Part shown: positions 1-8,455 of the stretch, in pieces
How the letters are laid out: every line of letters begins with the position of its first letter
How positions within the stretch are numbered: the first letter of the stretch is position 1
IMG/VR virus record: IMGVR_UViG_3300042356_000058
Coordinates: 1 to 64,000 of that record
Reading direction: 5' to 3' (one strand)
DNA: 64,000 nt
From: a virus
Position numbers and translations under genes: made by a program
Notes under the pieces: generated by a model
The model's database searches: none
What the model saw: the letters and a program-made list of their open reading frames with translations, nothing else
What the model was told of the DNA's origin: nothing

Positions 1-2445
1 TGCTGTTGCCGCCACTCGGTTAATTGCGGGTGTTCCAATCAGCACAGTCGAAGCCGCATTAGCACCTCGCATGATTGCACCTTCAAAAGACCAAGAAGCA
101 CCATTAGCCGCACCTGTTACGTTAGCAATGACAGAGCCTTTAAAATAGTATGCAGAGTTGTTGGGTAGGATTACTTGGTTTACACCGCTTGCTGCTGCGC
201 CGTCAGAAGTTAAAACCGTGGCTGTTGCATTTGTGGTTTCCTTACCCAAAATAACCATTGCACCTTGGGAAACACCGTTGACTGCTGCAATTGGAAATTG
301 ACACGCGGGGAAAACATAGTACCCAATCAAACCCCTAGCGGTTCCGTACTGACCGCCAGCAATAACAGAGTTTGCACCGTTGCTTTGGTTGTTATTTCCA
401 CCAGCTACGCTGTAGTTTCCTGTTGCTGTGTTTCCGTTTCCGCCCACAATTGCCGTAGTAAAACCAGACGCGGTATTTTGATACCCGCCAACAATTGATG
501 CACCAAATCCAGAAGCAGTGTTTCCGTTTCCAATTTGGTAGCCACCGCCTCCAATAAAACTATTGCTACCTGAAGCGAGGTTGCCACTGCCTCCAACAAC
601 AGTAGACCAATCCCCTGTCGCACGATTAGAACCAGTACCGCCAGAGGTCGTACCTCCGTAACCTCCGCCACCAATAAAAGAATGCAAGCCACTTGCAATA
701 TTATTGCCGCCCCCCACAACAACGCCGTGGGGTGTGTAGAAGCTTAGTGTGCTTGTAGATGAACCGCTTGCGTTTTTAGATAAAGTTAACGCCGTCCCTA
801 CAATATTAGAAACGTAAGTGTCACCAGCAATGCTTGTTCCTGTAATGTACTGACCAACTTTGATATTGGCGTTGCTACCAGAAAGAGTCACGGCAGTCGT
901 GCCATTCATGGTTCCTGACTGAGTGGTTACAGCAGAAGCAGATGTTCCTGCGTTGGTAAAACCAGCGCCAATAAAGTTGTAATAGCCAGCAGCAGTATTA
1001 GCTTGGCCTCCAAGAATAGAAGAATATGGACTTGAAACTGTATTTTGATAGCCAGCAACAGTTGTATAAGAATTGGATGTTGTATTAAAAGCCCCACCTA
1101 AAACAGATGCGCCAAATCCGCTTGTTGTCCCGTTATAGCCACCCACAACAACTGAATAAGCACCTGTTGCTTGATTTCCATATCCGCCACTAATTGTTGA
1201 AGCTGTTGCTGAGGCAACTCTTGCCGCCGTATCTCTTGTAGTCTGCCAATCAACAGCGTTAGCCCCACGAGCGTTACCACCAACCGTGGATGACGTAGTA
1301 GCCTGTGCTTGTAATGCACCAGTACCAGCAGGTTGAACAAAGAGTGAGCCGTTAGACTCTAATCCTATTGTTGATACACCTGAAAAGGATAGGGTAGGAG
1401 TTCCGTAAACAGCTGTTGTGGTTGTGGCTGTATATGTTCCAGCAGAAGAACTAATTTCAAGTTGTGCGCCCCAAGCAAAGATACCACTCGTTCCATTGCC
1501 AACATATGACACAGCACCAGAAGCATCTAAAAGTTGAACAACTGGTGCTACAGCCGTATTACCGCCAATGCCAGTAATAGAACACCTATACCAACCACTT
1601 CCAACAGATATTATTGCAGAAGAAGTATTTGCCCAACTACCAGAACTTACTACAGAACCAATTTTTGAACCTGTAGATAAATCAAAATCTTGATATATAT
1701 CTCCAGTAAGTAAGTCAGACATATCAACTCTGACTTTTGTCCTTTCTGATGCTTTTGCATACATAGAGTAAGTAACTGGGATAATTCTCCCAAGGCTTAC
1801 TGCTTGACTTCTGCCGTGTACGCCAGTAGCAGATAATTCAAAAATTTTAGAAGCGTTAGAAGTTCCTGTTGGTGACGTTGCCGCATTTGCAGTTGCACCT
1901 GTTCCAGCAGAACCAGACGTAGCCCAAGTTACAGTAAAGTTTTCACTTTGTAAAACTAAGTTCTGTCCTGTACCAGTAAGCACTTCTGTCTGAGCAGTCA
2001 ACGTAGTAAACGTACCAGCCGCAGGGGTTGTGCCGCCAATTACCGTGTTGTTTATTGTGCCGCCTGTGATGGCTACATTGGCTGGATCGTATGAATCGGT
2101 GTTGTCTACCTTCTGCCAAATAGAGCCATTAAAGATAGCCCAGTCACCAACCTGCCAGTCGGTAATGCCGTTCAGATTGGTTGTGCCTGCTACGTCAACA
2201 ACGTAGTAATACCCTTGCACACCTACACTGCTAGTTAATGTAGGCGTGTTTGTAGATGCGTTCCAAGTCCCTTGGTATCCAACAAGGCCGACAGAGCCAG
2301 CCGATGCCCAACCGGTTCCAGTCAGAACATAGCCCTCTTGCCCAGCTAAAGGCTGTGGAACTTCACCTTGTATCCCGTCAGTTGACGCTGTGGGAGCGGT
2401 AAAGGTTCCAAAATCTACTATACCCGTGTGTGGGGCAATAGACAT
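1..2445 (-). CDS. Large tail fibre / adhesin, C-terminus cut by the window edge
   Basis: Open for 815 codons from an ATG at 2445 to base 1, with no stop in the window. The order seen is: a short N-terminal segment that probably attaches to the virion; a Gly/Thr-rich shaft; a lectin-like segment at about residues 180-330 (QSENFTVTW, YSMYAKASERTKV and WYRCSITG, the pattern of carbohydrate-binding modules in phage fibres); then many YadA-head-like repeats (NTASG..S.VVGG..N) typical of trimeric left-handed beta-rolls; then a tip segment (NNSAYYFKGSV, RGANAAST). The tip closely matches the C-terminus of the fibre entering from the right edge, so only some tens of residues are probably missing. Role inferred: host receptor binding. 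It lies directly downstream of a coiled-coil protein gene in the late unit. Confidence 0.85.
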   Translation of the reverse strand, partial: MSIAPHTGIVDFGTFTAPTASTDGIQGEVPQPLAGQEGYVLTGTGWASAGSVGLVGYQGTWNASTNTPTLTSSVGVQGYYYVVDVAGTTNLNGITDWQVGDWAIFNGSIWQKVDNTDSYDPANVAITGGTINNTVIGGTTPAAGTFTTLTAQTEVLTGTGQNLVLQSENFTVTWATSGSAGTGATANAATSPTGTSNASKIFELSATGVHGRSQAVSLGRIIPVTYSMYAKASERTKVRVDMSDLLTGDIYQDFDLSTGSKIGSVVSSGSWANTSSAIISVGSGWYRCSITGIGGNTAVAPVVQLLDASGAVSYVGNGTSGIFAWGAQLEISSSAGTYTATTTTAVYGTPTLSFSGVSTIGLESNGSLFVQPAGTGALQAQATTSSTVGGNARGANAVDWQTTRDTAARVASATASTISGGYGNQATGAYSVVVGGYNGTTSGFGASVLGGAFNTTSNSYTTVAGYQNTVSSPYSSILGGQANTAAGYYNFIGAGFTNAGTSASAVTTQSGTMNGTTAVTLSGSNANIKVGQYITGTSIAGDTYVSNIVGTALTLSKNASGSSTSTLSFYTPHGVVVGGGNNIASGLHSFIGGGGYGGTTSGGTGSNRATGDWSTVVGGSGNLASGSNSFIGGGGYQIGNGNTASGFGASIVGGYQNTASGFTTAIVGGNGNTATGNYSVAGGNNNQSNGANSVIAGGQYGTARGLIGYYVFPACQFPIAAVNGVSQGAMVILGKETTNATATVLTSDGAAASGVNQVILPNNSAYYFKGSVIANVTGAANGASWSFEGAIMRGANAASTVLIGTPAINRVAATA

Positions 2446-3009
2446 TTACAAACTCGCTATAAATGCTTGGTGTTTAGCCAATAAATCTGCTTTGATTACT
2501 GCAATTTCTGCATTAGCCGTATCTAGTTCTGCCTTCGCTTTTTCAAGTGCTTGCAGTTTAGACGCATACTCAGTCATCTGATCGTTTGCACTTTTTTGGA
2601 GTGCGGCTGCACCAGCCATTGCTTTTTGGGCATCTGCAAGTTTTGCTTGTGCTTCAGTATCAGCGGCCTGTGCTTTGGCTGTCAGCGCATCCGCTTTAGC
2701 TTGTGCAATCTTAACGAGTTCTGTAGCCTGTGCTTTAGCATCCGCTATTGTGCTTGCTGCCTCTGCTGATGCTTTTTCTAACGCTGCTTGTGAATCAGCC
2801 GCATTTTGAGCAACCGTATCACGCAACTTTAAAATCTCATCTGCAGGAGCCACCAACTCAATATACTTTTTGTTCTCAGCCGTCGCCGCTTCTAATGCGT
2901 CTACTTTTGCTTTATAAGCAGCGGGGTTGGCAACAACCGTGAGCAGATCCATAAGCTGGCTTGAACCACCACCGCCCATTGGTGTTCCGTCTTGGTTATA
3001 CGTGGTCAT
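2446..3009 (-). CDS. Ala-rich coiled-coil virion protein
   Basis: 187 residues. The start is the ATG at 3009, which has a strong GGAGG site just upstream and overlaps the stop of the preceding gene (ATGA). The longer upstream reading lacks such a site. After a Gly-rich start (MGGGGSS), almost the whole protein is heptad-like and rich in Ala, Lys, Glu and Gln (for example ALEKASAEAASTIADAKA), so a long parallel coiled coil is expected. There is no signal peptide and no catalytic motif. The stop abuts the fibre start at 2445. A rod, connector or folding aid for the fibre is plausible, but that is inference from position only. Confidence 0.8.
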   Translation of the reverse strand: MTTYNQDGTPMGGGGSSQLMDLLTVVANPAAYKAKVDALEAATAENKKYIELVAPADEILKLRDTVAQNAADSQAALEKASAEAASTIADAKAQATELVKIAQAKADALTAKAQAADTEAQAKLADAQKAMAGAAALQKSANDQMTEYASKLQALEKAKAELDTANAEIAVIKADLLAKHQAFIASL

Positions 3010-3347
3010 GATAATCCTCCGCCACCGGCTTGGATAATGGTCAATGTTGCAGAACCTGTAGTGCCAGTGTCTAAAACTAAACGAACACCTGTGCAAGGAT
3101 ACGCAATGTTTCCGTTAAAGTTCGCTGTTGCTGGTGTTCCAGAAGGTGTGGACGGGTGATAGAACCATGTTGCTGAAGAGGGAGTAAATCCCGCAGCAAA
3201 TACATCGTCAAACGTGTATTGAACATAGGCGTTCACCGTTCCAGTAATTACCAATGCAAGACCCCAATTTGCAGGGGATACATAGGTATCTACTGGATAG
3301 ACGTTGGAGTTACCGACTCCCCTAACGGTTAGTCTGACTGGGCGCAT
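3006..3347 (-). CDS. Small virion-associated protein, unknown function
   Basis: 113 residues, Thr/Gly/Val-rich, predicted mostly beta, without charged stretches. It begins MRPVRLTVRGVG and ends in a Gly run (AGGGGLS). The ATGA overlap with the downstream coiled-coil gene and the 12-base gap to the upstream gene place it firmly in the late operon. Its composition and position between capsid and fibre genes suggest a capsid or neck accessory protein. No family was recognised with certainty. Confidence 0.75.
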   Translation of the reverse strand: MRPVRLTVRGVGNSNVYPVDTYVSPANWGLALVITGTVNAYVQYTFDDVFAAGFTPSSATWFYHPSTPSGTPATANFNGNIAYPCTGVRLVLDTGTTGSATLTIIQAGGGGLS

Positions 3348-3359
3348 TTTACGCTCCTA

Positions 3360-3845
3360 TCAGACTTGGCTGGGGTTAGCTGAGCCGTTAGATTCACGCA
3401 CGACGTACACGCATGTAATCGTAGCAGCACCGCCACTAGCCGTACCAGCGCAAGCGTAGATTGATTGGATGACCAAATCAGTTGAGCCAACGTTCAGATA
3501 TGTGCCGATCTGTGCGCCTGTAACAGTTACAGTTGCACGGCCCACAGCCAAAGGTGTAGTAGTTGCACCGCCAACGGTGGCTAAAGAAGTGCCAGCAGCA
3601 GTTTGAATAGTGATTGTGTTACCAGTAGTACCAGCGTAAGCGGTGGTAATGTCTACTAGGAACTCTAAAATTTGTGCGCCAGCAGGTAAAACAAATTCTG
3701 TAGTAGCAGTGGTGTCGCTAACAGTGGTCTGGCCAGTCTGTGTAACAACAGTTGCGCCCATGTTGCGAATCGTGCCAGCAGTAGTGCCAGTAGTGTTTTT
3801 AACAGTGCCGAGCAGCCAAGGGCCAAGGTGTGATGCGAATCCCAT
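3360..3845 (-). CDS. Putative head decoration or virion structural protein
   Basis: 161 residues, extremely rich in Thr, Ala, Gly and Val and poor in charge, which is typical of beta-sandwich virion proteins. The repeated TGTTAGT / TGNTITIQTAAGTS pattern suggests a single beta domain. It is the first structural gene after the HNH nuclease and sits about 0.8 kb downstream of the capsid gene, so a capsid decoration or head-fibre role is possible (inference). Its 5' region is the structured segment 3857-3925, which may influence its expression. Confidence 0.7.
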   Translation of the reverse strand: MGFASHLGPWLLGTVKNTTGTTAGTIRNMGATVVTQTGQTTVSDTTATTEFVLPAGAQILEFLVDITTAYAGTTGNTITIQTAAGTSLATVGGATTTPLAVGRATVTVTGAQIGTYLNVGSTDLVIQSIYACAGTASGGAATITCVYVVRESNGSANPSQV

Positions 3846-3856
3846 GATATTTCCTT

Positions 3857-3925
3857 ACATACAAGTTAAGTGCATCAATCTGTATGTCGTCAGCCGGGAC
3901 TGTTTGATGCACCGGTAAATCCCGG
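3857..3925 (-). other. Interlocking inverted repeats between HNH gene and next late gene
   Basis: Three perfect inverted repeats interlock in a 70-base gap. ACATACA (3857-3863) pairs with TGTATGT (3881-3887). GTGCATCAA (3870-3878) pairs with TTGATGCAC (3904-3912). CCGGGA (3894-3899) pairs with TCCCGG (3920-3925). The arms alternate C-A-C-B-A-B, the order of a chain of pseudoknots rather than nested hairpins. On the late (minus) transcript this is the 5' untranslated region of the gene starting at 3845. The arms are seen directly; that the RNA folds this way is inference. Confidence 0.45.
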
Positions 3926-3949
3926 ATTACTGTGTTTATACCACTACGC

Positions 3950-4543
3950 TTACTTGGGCGCAACAAGTTTGTTTGATTTCTTTAAATTTTCTTCTTGCGT
4001 GATGACGCGCAGGTTCCACGGGACATGCAAGCCACAGACTTCATGCGATTGCAATGGCACGATGTGGTCGACCACGTATTGTTCGCCAGTGGTCTTGGAC
4101 ATGGTAATGGCTATCTGATAAAGCTGGCGTATTTCAGATTTTTGTTTGTGCGTCAGCCACGGCGGGGTGGCATCACGAAACCGACGACGGCGAAAACTGG
4201 TAAGTGTTTTGTACAAGTCAGGGTTACTTTGCTTGTACTTATTCTTGTACGCCTGTTTTTCTGTTGTGGGACGTGCTTGTGCGCGGGCAATAACCTGTGC
4301 CCTATTTTTCTCATAATACCGCTGTTTAGCTTCTCCACCTGCATCTGACTTGTTGTACTGCTTGAAGTACTCCGCGCGGTTGCTACTGCCTTTTTCCCAC
4401 TCAACTTTTAAACATTCTACACACGCGCCTTTGGTTTTGCGTGCAACTATGTGCCCGTGCTTGCAAGGCTGTCCAGTGAAATAATACTTGGCACCAGTAG
4501 CTTTAGCTTCGGCGCGGGTCTTGGGCAAGTTGGTAGTGTCCAC
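3950..4543 (-). CDS. Free-standing HNH endonuclease (homing type)
   Basis: 197 residues. I chose GTG at 4543 because AGGAG lies 6 bases before it and the longer reading adds only a hydrophobic, unlikely leader. The N-terminal part has a zinc-knuckle-like CKHGH...CVEC (about residues 27-42) and a basic central region. The C-terminal HNH core reads VDHIVPLQS, then CGLHVPWNLRVI, then EENLKKSNK (about residues 155-193). Such enzymes nick or cut DNA and spread themselves between phages. Here it sits between the capsid terminator and an otherwise continuous structural operon. Both neighbours are intact, so it is not inside an intron-split gene. Confidence 0.85.
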   Translation of the reverse strand: MDTTNLPKTRAEAKATGAKYYFTGQPCKHGHIVARKTKGACVECLKVEWEKGSSNRAEYFKQYNKSDAGGEAKQRYYEKNRAQVIARAQARPTTEKQAYKNKYKQSNPDLYKTLTSFRRRRFRDATPPWLTHKQKSEIRQLYQIAITMSKTTGEQYVVDHIVPLQSHEVCGLHVPWNLRVITQEENLKKSNKLVAPK

Positions 4544-4607
4544 GTTAGCTCCTGTGTTACGACACAGGTAATATACCACAACCAAAACAAAAATCAACAC
4601 CCAAAGA

Positions 4608-4631
4608 AAAAGGGCCCCGAAGGGCCCTTTT
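4608..4631. terminator. Strong intrinsic terminator after the capsid gene
   Basis: Perfect 10-bp stem AAAAGGGCCC (4608-4617) with GGGCCCTTTT (4622-4631). Read in the late direction the loop is TTCG, the very stable UUCG tetraloop, followed by a T run. It lies 23 bases after the capsid stop, so capsid transcripts probably end here while some read through to the distal genes. The arm symmetry makes it functional in both directions. Confidence 0.9.
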
Positions 4632-4653
4632 AGTAGTACTTTTGGTACTAATT

Positions 4654-5565
4654 TCAGGATGTACCGGGTGAACCGAAGACACCCAGAGGGTCAGACCAGC
4701 CAAAGCTGTAACGCTCACGGGCCTTGTAACGGACGTTGCCGGTATCAAAATCCCCATCCATTGAGTTTTGCAATGGAGTACGTTCGAAGTGCTTCAAACC
4801 GTTAGGTACATCTGTACACAAGAACCAAGCATTATTGTCGGTCAAGAAGTGGTTAACGGTGTAGCCTTCAGGGATAGAACCGTTATTCTTGAGCGCGTTA
4901 ATGTCGTTGTCGGTTGTGCCAACACGCAAAGAAGTCTCAAGCAAACGAGTTGCAACGAACATCAGTGCAGGTGGAACAATCAACTTACGTGGCTTAGCAG
5001 CGATCAACAGACCGCGCTCATCAGTCCAAGCGGCGATTTGAATAACGGCGTTCTCAAGAGAAGTTTCGTTCAAATCAGCGTTTGTTGATGGACGGTTGCT
5101 GTTAGTAGCGCCGTTGACCAAGGGGTGTGCAGTGCTAAACAAAGCAACGCCGTCGCCACCGGGATAAGCGGCAGAGAAACCATTGTTGATAACGTTTGCA
5201 GCTTTAACCTGCTTGGTGTAAGACATAGCGCGAGCCAAGGCTTTGGTGTAACGAGCAGACAGGCTGTCATACAAGTTATCTTCCACAGCTTCTTCCGTGA
5301 TGGAGAAGCCTAGAGCAATAGTCTCGTGGTTGTAACGTGCTGTGAAAGCTTCCTGTGCATTGTCATAAGCGATGGCAGAGCCCTCACTCTTAACAGGTGC
5401 AGCAGAGAAACCAGACAGTTTTGTCTCTTCTTCAAAAGAACGCTCAGATTTCTCTGTTTCGTAGAGTTCTTTGTGCTCTTCGCCGTAACGAGCGTACTCC
5501 AAACCAAACAAAGCGTTCAGGCCCGGGAGGAGTTCTTTAAGTAGTTGTGCGCGTGAAATAGCCAT
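4654..5565 (-). CDS. Major capsid protein, Mu gpT-like (HK97 fold expected)
   Basis: 303 residues, the usual size for this family. It begins MAISRAQLLKELLPGLN. The features that resemble Mu gpT-type major head subunits are an N-terminal helix and FEEETKLSGF-type elbow, ALGFSITEEAVEDNLY, then ALARAMSYTKQVKAANVINNGF and FSTAHPLVNG (about residues 90-150), and a C-terminal ERYSFGWSDPLGVFGS. It would assemble the icosahedral shell on the scaffold encoded upstream. GGAGTAAT-type spacing upstream gives a good ribosome site, and a strong terminator follows directly, consistent with very high expression. Confidence 0.9.
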   Translation of the reverse strand: MAISRAQLLKELLPGLNALFGLEYARYGEEHKELYETEKSERSFEEETKLSGFSAAPVKSEGSAIAYDNAQEAFTARYNHETIALGFSITEEAVEDNLYDSLSARYTKALARAMSYTKQVKAANVINNGFSAAYPGGDGVALFSTAHPLVNGATNSNRPSTNADLNETSLENAVIQIAAWTDERGLLIAAKPRKLIVPPALMFVATRLLETSLRVGTTDNDINALKNNGSIPEGYTVNHFLTDNNAWFLCTDVPNGLKHFERTPLQNSMDGDFDTGNVRYKARERYSFGWSDPLGVFGSPGTS

Positions 5566-5578
5566 TTTAAATTACTCC

Positions 5579-6409
5579 TTAAGCAATGCTGGTGCCAGCA
5601 TAGTACTGATGCTGACCAAAGTTAATTTTGACCAAGATCTCTGGGTACTGCACGAGCACTAGCGTAGAGCTGGCACCAAACGCAACAGCGGGAGCTTGAT
5701 TCAAAATAAACGATGTAGCACCGGCAGATGCGGCGGTGTCGACAAAAGAACCGGAAGAAATGTACTGTCCATTTGAATCCAGCGAACCAACGTCTGTACC
5801 AACAGGCAACGCGAACGGCAAAGCCGAGCAAGTTACGGTAGCGGTAGAAATGCTGGTATAAGTTACTGTACCTAAAGTAACAGCCGTGTCAGTCACCAAA
5901 CCAAGCACGCGAACGGGCAAGGAAGAGGTGGTTGCAGGAGTGTCGCTCGGTGCAAGAATGGCATTTTTAGAGTTGCCAGTTGCAGTGCTACCTGTGTTGT
6001 TAATCATGGCCAAGTTTTGGCCAATCATGGCGCGAGCGCCAGAAGCAACAGCAGTAGTAGCAGAACAAACGACACCTTTAAACACCGTGTCAGGATCATC
6101 ACAAACAATCGCAACAGCGTCACCAGCTGCAGTTGATGCAGGCCAGTATTGCTGGAATTGCTTTTGTTTTGTAACGGGGTTAGTAAACGAGCATCCCAAG
6201 AAGATACCTGTTTGATTGCCTGCTGTGCCAGTAGACACAGACAGACGCACGATTTCACCACGAGACAAACCTACGTAATCGCCGTAGAAAATGTTTGTGG
6301 AGTAACCGTTAGTAATCGGATACTCACGAGTAGAACCCGCAAATACCTGACCTCCGATCAAATTGATCGGTTTTAGCCCGTAAGGGGCGTCGATAACCGG
6401 ATAAGCCAT
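5579..6409 (-). CDS. Head decoration / capsid-associated structural protein
   Basis: 276 residues. It begins MAYPVIDAPYGLKPINLIGG and is then almost entirely Thr/Ala/Val/Gly-rich beta sequence (VCSATTAVASGARAM, SFILNQAPAVAFGAS). It lies 13 bases upstream of the capsid gene in the same operon. I recognise this N-terminal pattern from uncultured aquatic phage genomes, always beside the capsid gene, but not as a characterised family. Capsid decoration or cement is the best guess. AGGAGT precedes the ATG. Confidence 0.75.
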   Translation of the reverse strand: MAYPVIDAPYGLKPINLIGGQVFAGSTREYPITNGYSTNIFYGDYVGLSRGEIVRLSVSTGTAGNQTGIFLGCSFTNPVTKQKQFQQYWPASTAAGDAVAIVCDDPDTVFKGVVCSATTAVASGARAMIGQNLAMINNTGSTATGNSKNAILAPSDTPATTSSLPVRVLGLVTDTAVTLGTVTYTSISTATVTCSALPFALPVGTDVGSLDSNGQYISSGSFVDTAASAGATSFILNQAPAVAFGASSTLVLVQYPEILVKINFGQHQYYAGTSIA

Positions 6410-6424
6410 AAAAGACTCCTATGT

Positions 6425-6883
6425 TTATTTAGAACCAGAACCAAACCCATTTCCGCGTGTTGAAGTCGACTTGCGGTCGGAAAACAACGGCATCCTTGGG
6501 TCATTATTTCGCATGAAGTGGTTGTCCACTGAGTCCATCTGGTTTTGAGCTTGATTGCTGTAGTACTCCGCCATTGCAGCCAACTGACCCTTATGAATCT
6601 TGCAAAGCATAAGTCCGCCAATCTCAACGTTGCCAGTAACGGGGTGTCCCTCAATCATCAATTCCGGATGGTCTACTGCCTTAACCGGTACCCAGCCGTC
6701 GCGAGTCTTGCGAGACACGTTGGTTGGATCAGCTTGTCCCAGAACATGAGTCGCAATATAGCGGAACTCAAAATCTGGATCAGGTGTCGGATCGGGCAGG
6801 GCACTCGACGGTTTGTAAACGTATCGAGTTTGTTTTTCGCGTGTTTTTAAATCACGTTGTGTGCGGTCTTGTGTTTCAGCCAT
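6425..6883 (-). CDS. Head-operon protein of unknown function
   Basis: 152 residues, hydrophilic, with a charged N-terminus (MAETQDRTQRDLKTREKQTR), a central compact part (VPVKAVDHPELMIEGHP, MLCKIHKGQLAAMAEYY) and a Gly/Ser-rich tail. It overlaps the upstream scaffold gene by 8 bases. Its position between scaffold and decoration genes suggests a head-assembly role such as a minor head protein. No motif was recognised. Confidence 0.7.
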   Translation of the reverse strand: MAETQDRTQRDLKTREKQTRYVYKPSSALPDPTPDPDFEFRYIATHVLGQADPTNVSRKTRDGWVPVKAVDHPELMIEGHPVTGNVEIGGLMLCKIHKGQLAAMAEYYSNQAQNQMDSVDNHFMRNNDPRMPLFSDRKSTSTRGNGFGSGSK

Positions 6884-7826
6884 TCTGTCTCTCCAGTTTC
6901 ATCACTTCAGCAGCATACTGCTGCGGGGTTAGTCCATACTTTTTAGCCAACGCAACTTGCGTCGTAGTTAGCTTCACCTTTCCTGCACTCGTAGAACGAG
7001 ACGCAGAAGCAACGACCGTGGAAGGCTTCTTGACTGCCTCACCAGACCTTTTGTCTCGTGATCCACTGAAAATATCAGGGAACGTCGACCTCATGCGAGC
7101 ATCAATCTGCTCGAAGTATTCCTCAGAGCGGGGGTCAACCCCGTTTGTGACTAGTTTTTGATGCAGCCCTAGTGCGTAGCTGGTGTATTCTTCAAACCCT
7201 TGTGTCCCGAACCACTGGTTTTTAGCCTGCCAGCGCAGAGTTTTTTCGTCCGGTTCAGCCTTCACAGGCTGGGTTTGTTGAGTTTGTACCTCAAAATTTT
7301 CTTCCTGTAAAGGGGCAGGACGATAATTTTTTGTTTGTTCAACTTTTATTTTGGCATCCATCACCGCTTCTTGAGCTTCAATGATGGCGTCCGTGTCAAA
7401 AGACTCCTGTGCTGCTTTGAGTTTGCGACGCGCCATGTCCAGTTCGGAATCGGCACGCTGTTTAGCACCCTCAATTACTGCTTCCTGCCCAGTATATACG
7501 TTTTGTTTAAGTCTTTTGTTTTCTTCTACAAGATGTTGTGCAAGACGCTCAAGCTCTTGTTTCTCCCGCATCGTAGCTTCTTTGACTCGGCGCTCGTCGT
7601 GACGGGCGTGCGTCAGCTCTTTGATTCGGTTCTTCACCTTGTCGGAGTACGACTCAATTTCTTCGTCAGTTGGATCAAGAACTTCTTTGTCCAAGGGCTT
7701 GCGGCCCCTGTCACGTTCAGGCGTGTCGTCTTCAATTTCTATGTCAACTTCGCCTTCCACCTCAATTTCAATCTCGGGCGGGTTCTTGTCTTCAATTTCG
7801 TCTGGGAACTTATATGGTTCAGCCAT
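6876..7826 (-). CDS. Putative capsid scaffolding protein
   Basis: 316 residues. The N-terminal quarter is highly acidic (EIEIEVEGEVDIEIEDD). It is followed by a long charged coiled coil (about residues 70-175, with EKQELERLAQHLVEENKRL and ARRKLKAAQESFD) and a basic, Ser-rich C-terminus ending KYGLTPQQYAAEVMKLER. Acidic plus coiled-coil plus basic-tail architecture between portal and capsid is what scaffold proteins show; the basic tail usually binds capsid subunits. The call rests on composition and gene order, not on a recognised domain. Confidence 0.7.
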   Translation of the reverse strand: MAEPYKFPDEIEDKNPPEIEIEVEGEVDIEIEDDTPERDRGRKPLDKEVLDPTDEEIESYSDKVKNRIKELTHARHDERRVKEATMREKQELERLAQHLVEENKRLKQNVYTGQEAVIEGAKQRADSELDMARRKLKAAQESFDTDAIIEAQEAVMDAKIKVEQTKNYRPAPLQEENFEVQTQQTQPVKAEPDEKTLRWQAKNQWFGTQGFEEYTSYALGLHQKLVTNGVDPRSEEYFEQIDARMRSTFPDIFSGSRDKRSGEAVKKPSTVVASASRSTSAGKVKLTTTQVALAKKYGLTPQQYAAEVMKLERQNG

Positions 7827-7836
7827 TTTTACTCCT

Positions 7837-8268
7837 TCAAGCGTGGGTTATTCCACGAGGGTCTTGCACAACAGCATCAACTTGGTCGTCGTTGATGAGA
7901 CGGAACTCTTTGCCATAGATCTTGACTCGCGTACCAGAATACGTACGTACAAGCACAAAATCACCTTCTTTGCACCATGCTCCTGCGGGGAACTTGGCGG
8001 GGTCTTTATACGCATCTGGGCCGACCTTCATCACAAACAGCACGGTTGTAGAGTGCTCTTCCTGACGCATGGTGGCTGTCGGTTTGTATAAATCTGTACC
8101 TTCAATCTTTTCAGAGACATCTGGCACAGCGCACAAAATCTTCCAACCTGTGGGGTCGGGTAGTTGTCGTGCTTTTTCTTCGTCCGTAGCTTCTGGGGCG
8201 GGTGCCGCCATCGGCTCGATAGTTTCAGGCAGTGCAAAAGCACCGGGAGACAAATCAAGATTACTCAT
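7837..8268 (-). CDS. GroES-like co-chaperonin (Cpn10 fold)
   Basis: 143 residues from the ATG at 8268. A TTG-started reading 12 bases longer is possible. After about 45 residues of Pro/Ala/Glu-rich leader, the remainder aligns by eye with GroES: WKILCAVPDVSEKIEGTDLY (first strands and mobile loop, with DLY where GroES has IVL), TVLFVMKVGPDAY (GEVLAVGNG equivalent), CKEGDFVLVRTYSGTRVKI ([20 protein letters not shown] equivalent), and FRLINDDQVDAVVQ (VLIMSESDILAIVE equivalent). The likely role is to cap host GroEL while capsid protein folds, as T4 gp31 does. It overlaps the small gene upstream by 8 bases, inside the head operon. Confidence 0.8.
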   Translation of the reverse strand: MSNLDLSPGAFALPETIEPMAAPAPEATDEEKARQLPDPTGWKILCAVPDVSEKIEGTDLYKPTATMRQEEHSTTVLFVMKVGPDAYKDPAKFPAGAWCKEGDFVLVRTYSGTRVKIYGKEFRLINDDQVDAVVQDPRGITHA

Positions 8269-8455
8269 CTGATTCTTCAACTTTCTGCAGCAGGTCGATT
8301 AGATAACGCTCTGCGAGTGCTAGACCCGAAATAACACCACAGAGTTTTTGATATTCTTCAAATGATCGACACGAACCGCCTGCGAGATCGTCGGCGTAGT
8401 TGTTCATGTCAGTGCGTAATTTTTCGCGCAATACGCGTGCGAATTCTTGGATCAT
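8261..8455 (-). CDS. Small helical head-operon protein
   Basis: 64 residues, predicted all-helical, with SCRSFEEYQKLCGVISGLALAE in the middle and an acidic end (KVEESDE). It starts inside the portal stop (ATGA at 8452-8455) and ends inside the start of the GroES-like gene, so it is translationally coupled on both sides. This tight packing is the main evidence that it is real. Function unknown. Confidence 0.75.
   Translation of the reverse strand: MIQEFARVLREKLRTDMNNYADDLAGGSCRSFEEYQKLCGVISGLALAERYLIDLLQKVEESDE

Noticed and set aside
3846-4653. Group I intron carrying the HNH gene
   Set aside because: The capsid gene and the next gene are both intact, and the flanking sequence is too short for an intron core, so there is no split exon.
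7335-8091. Plus-strand frames of 156 and 186 residues opposite scaffold and co-chaperonin genes
   Set aside because: Mirror frames of strongly supported late genes; no leaders or promoters.
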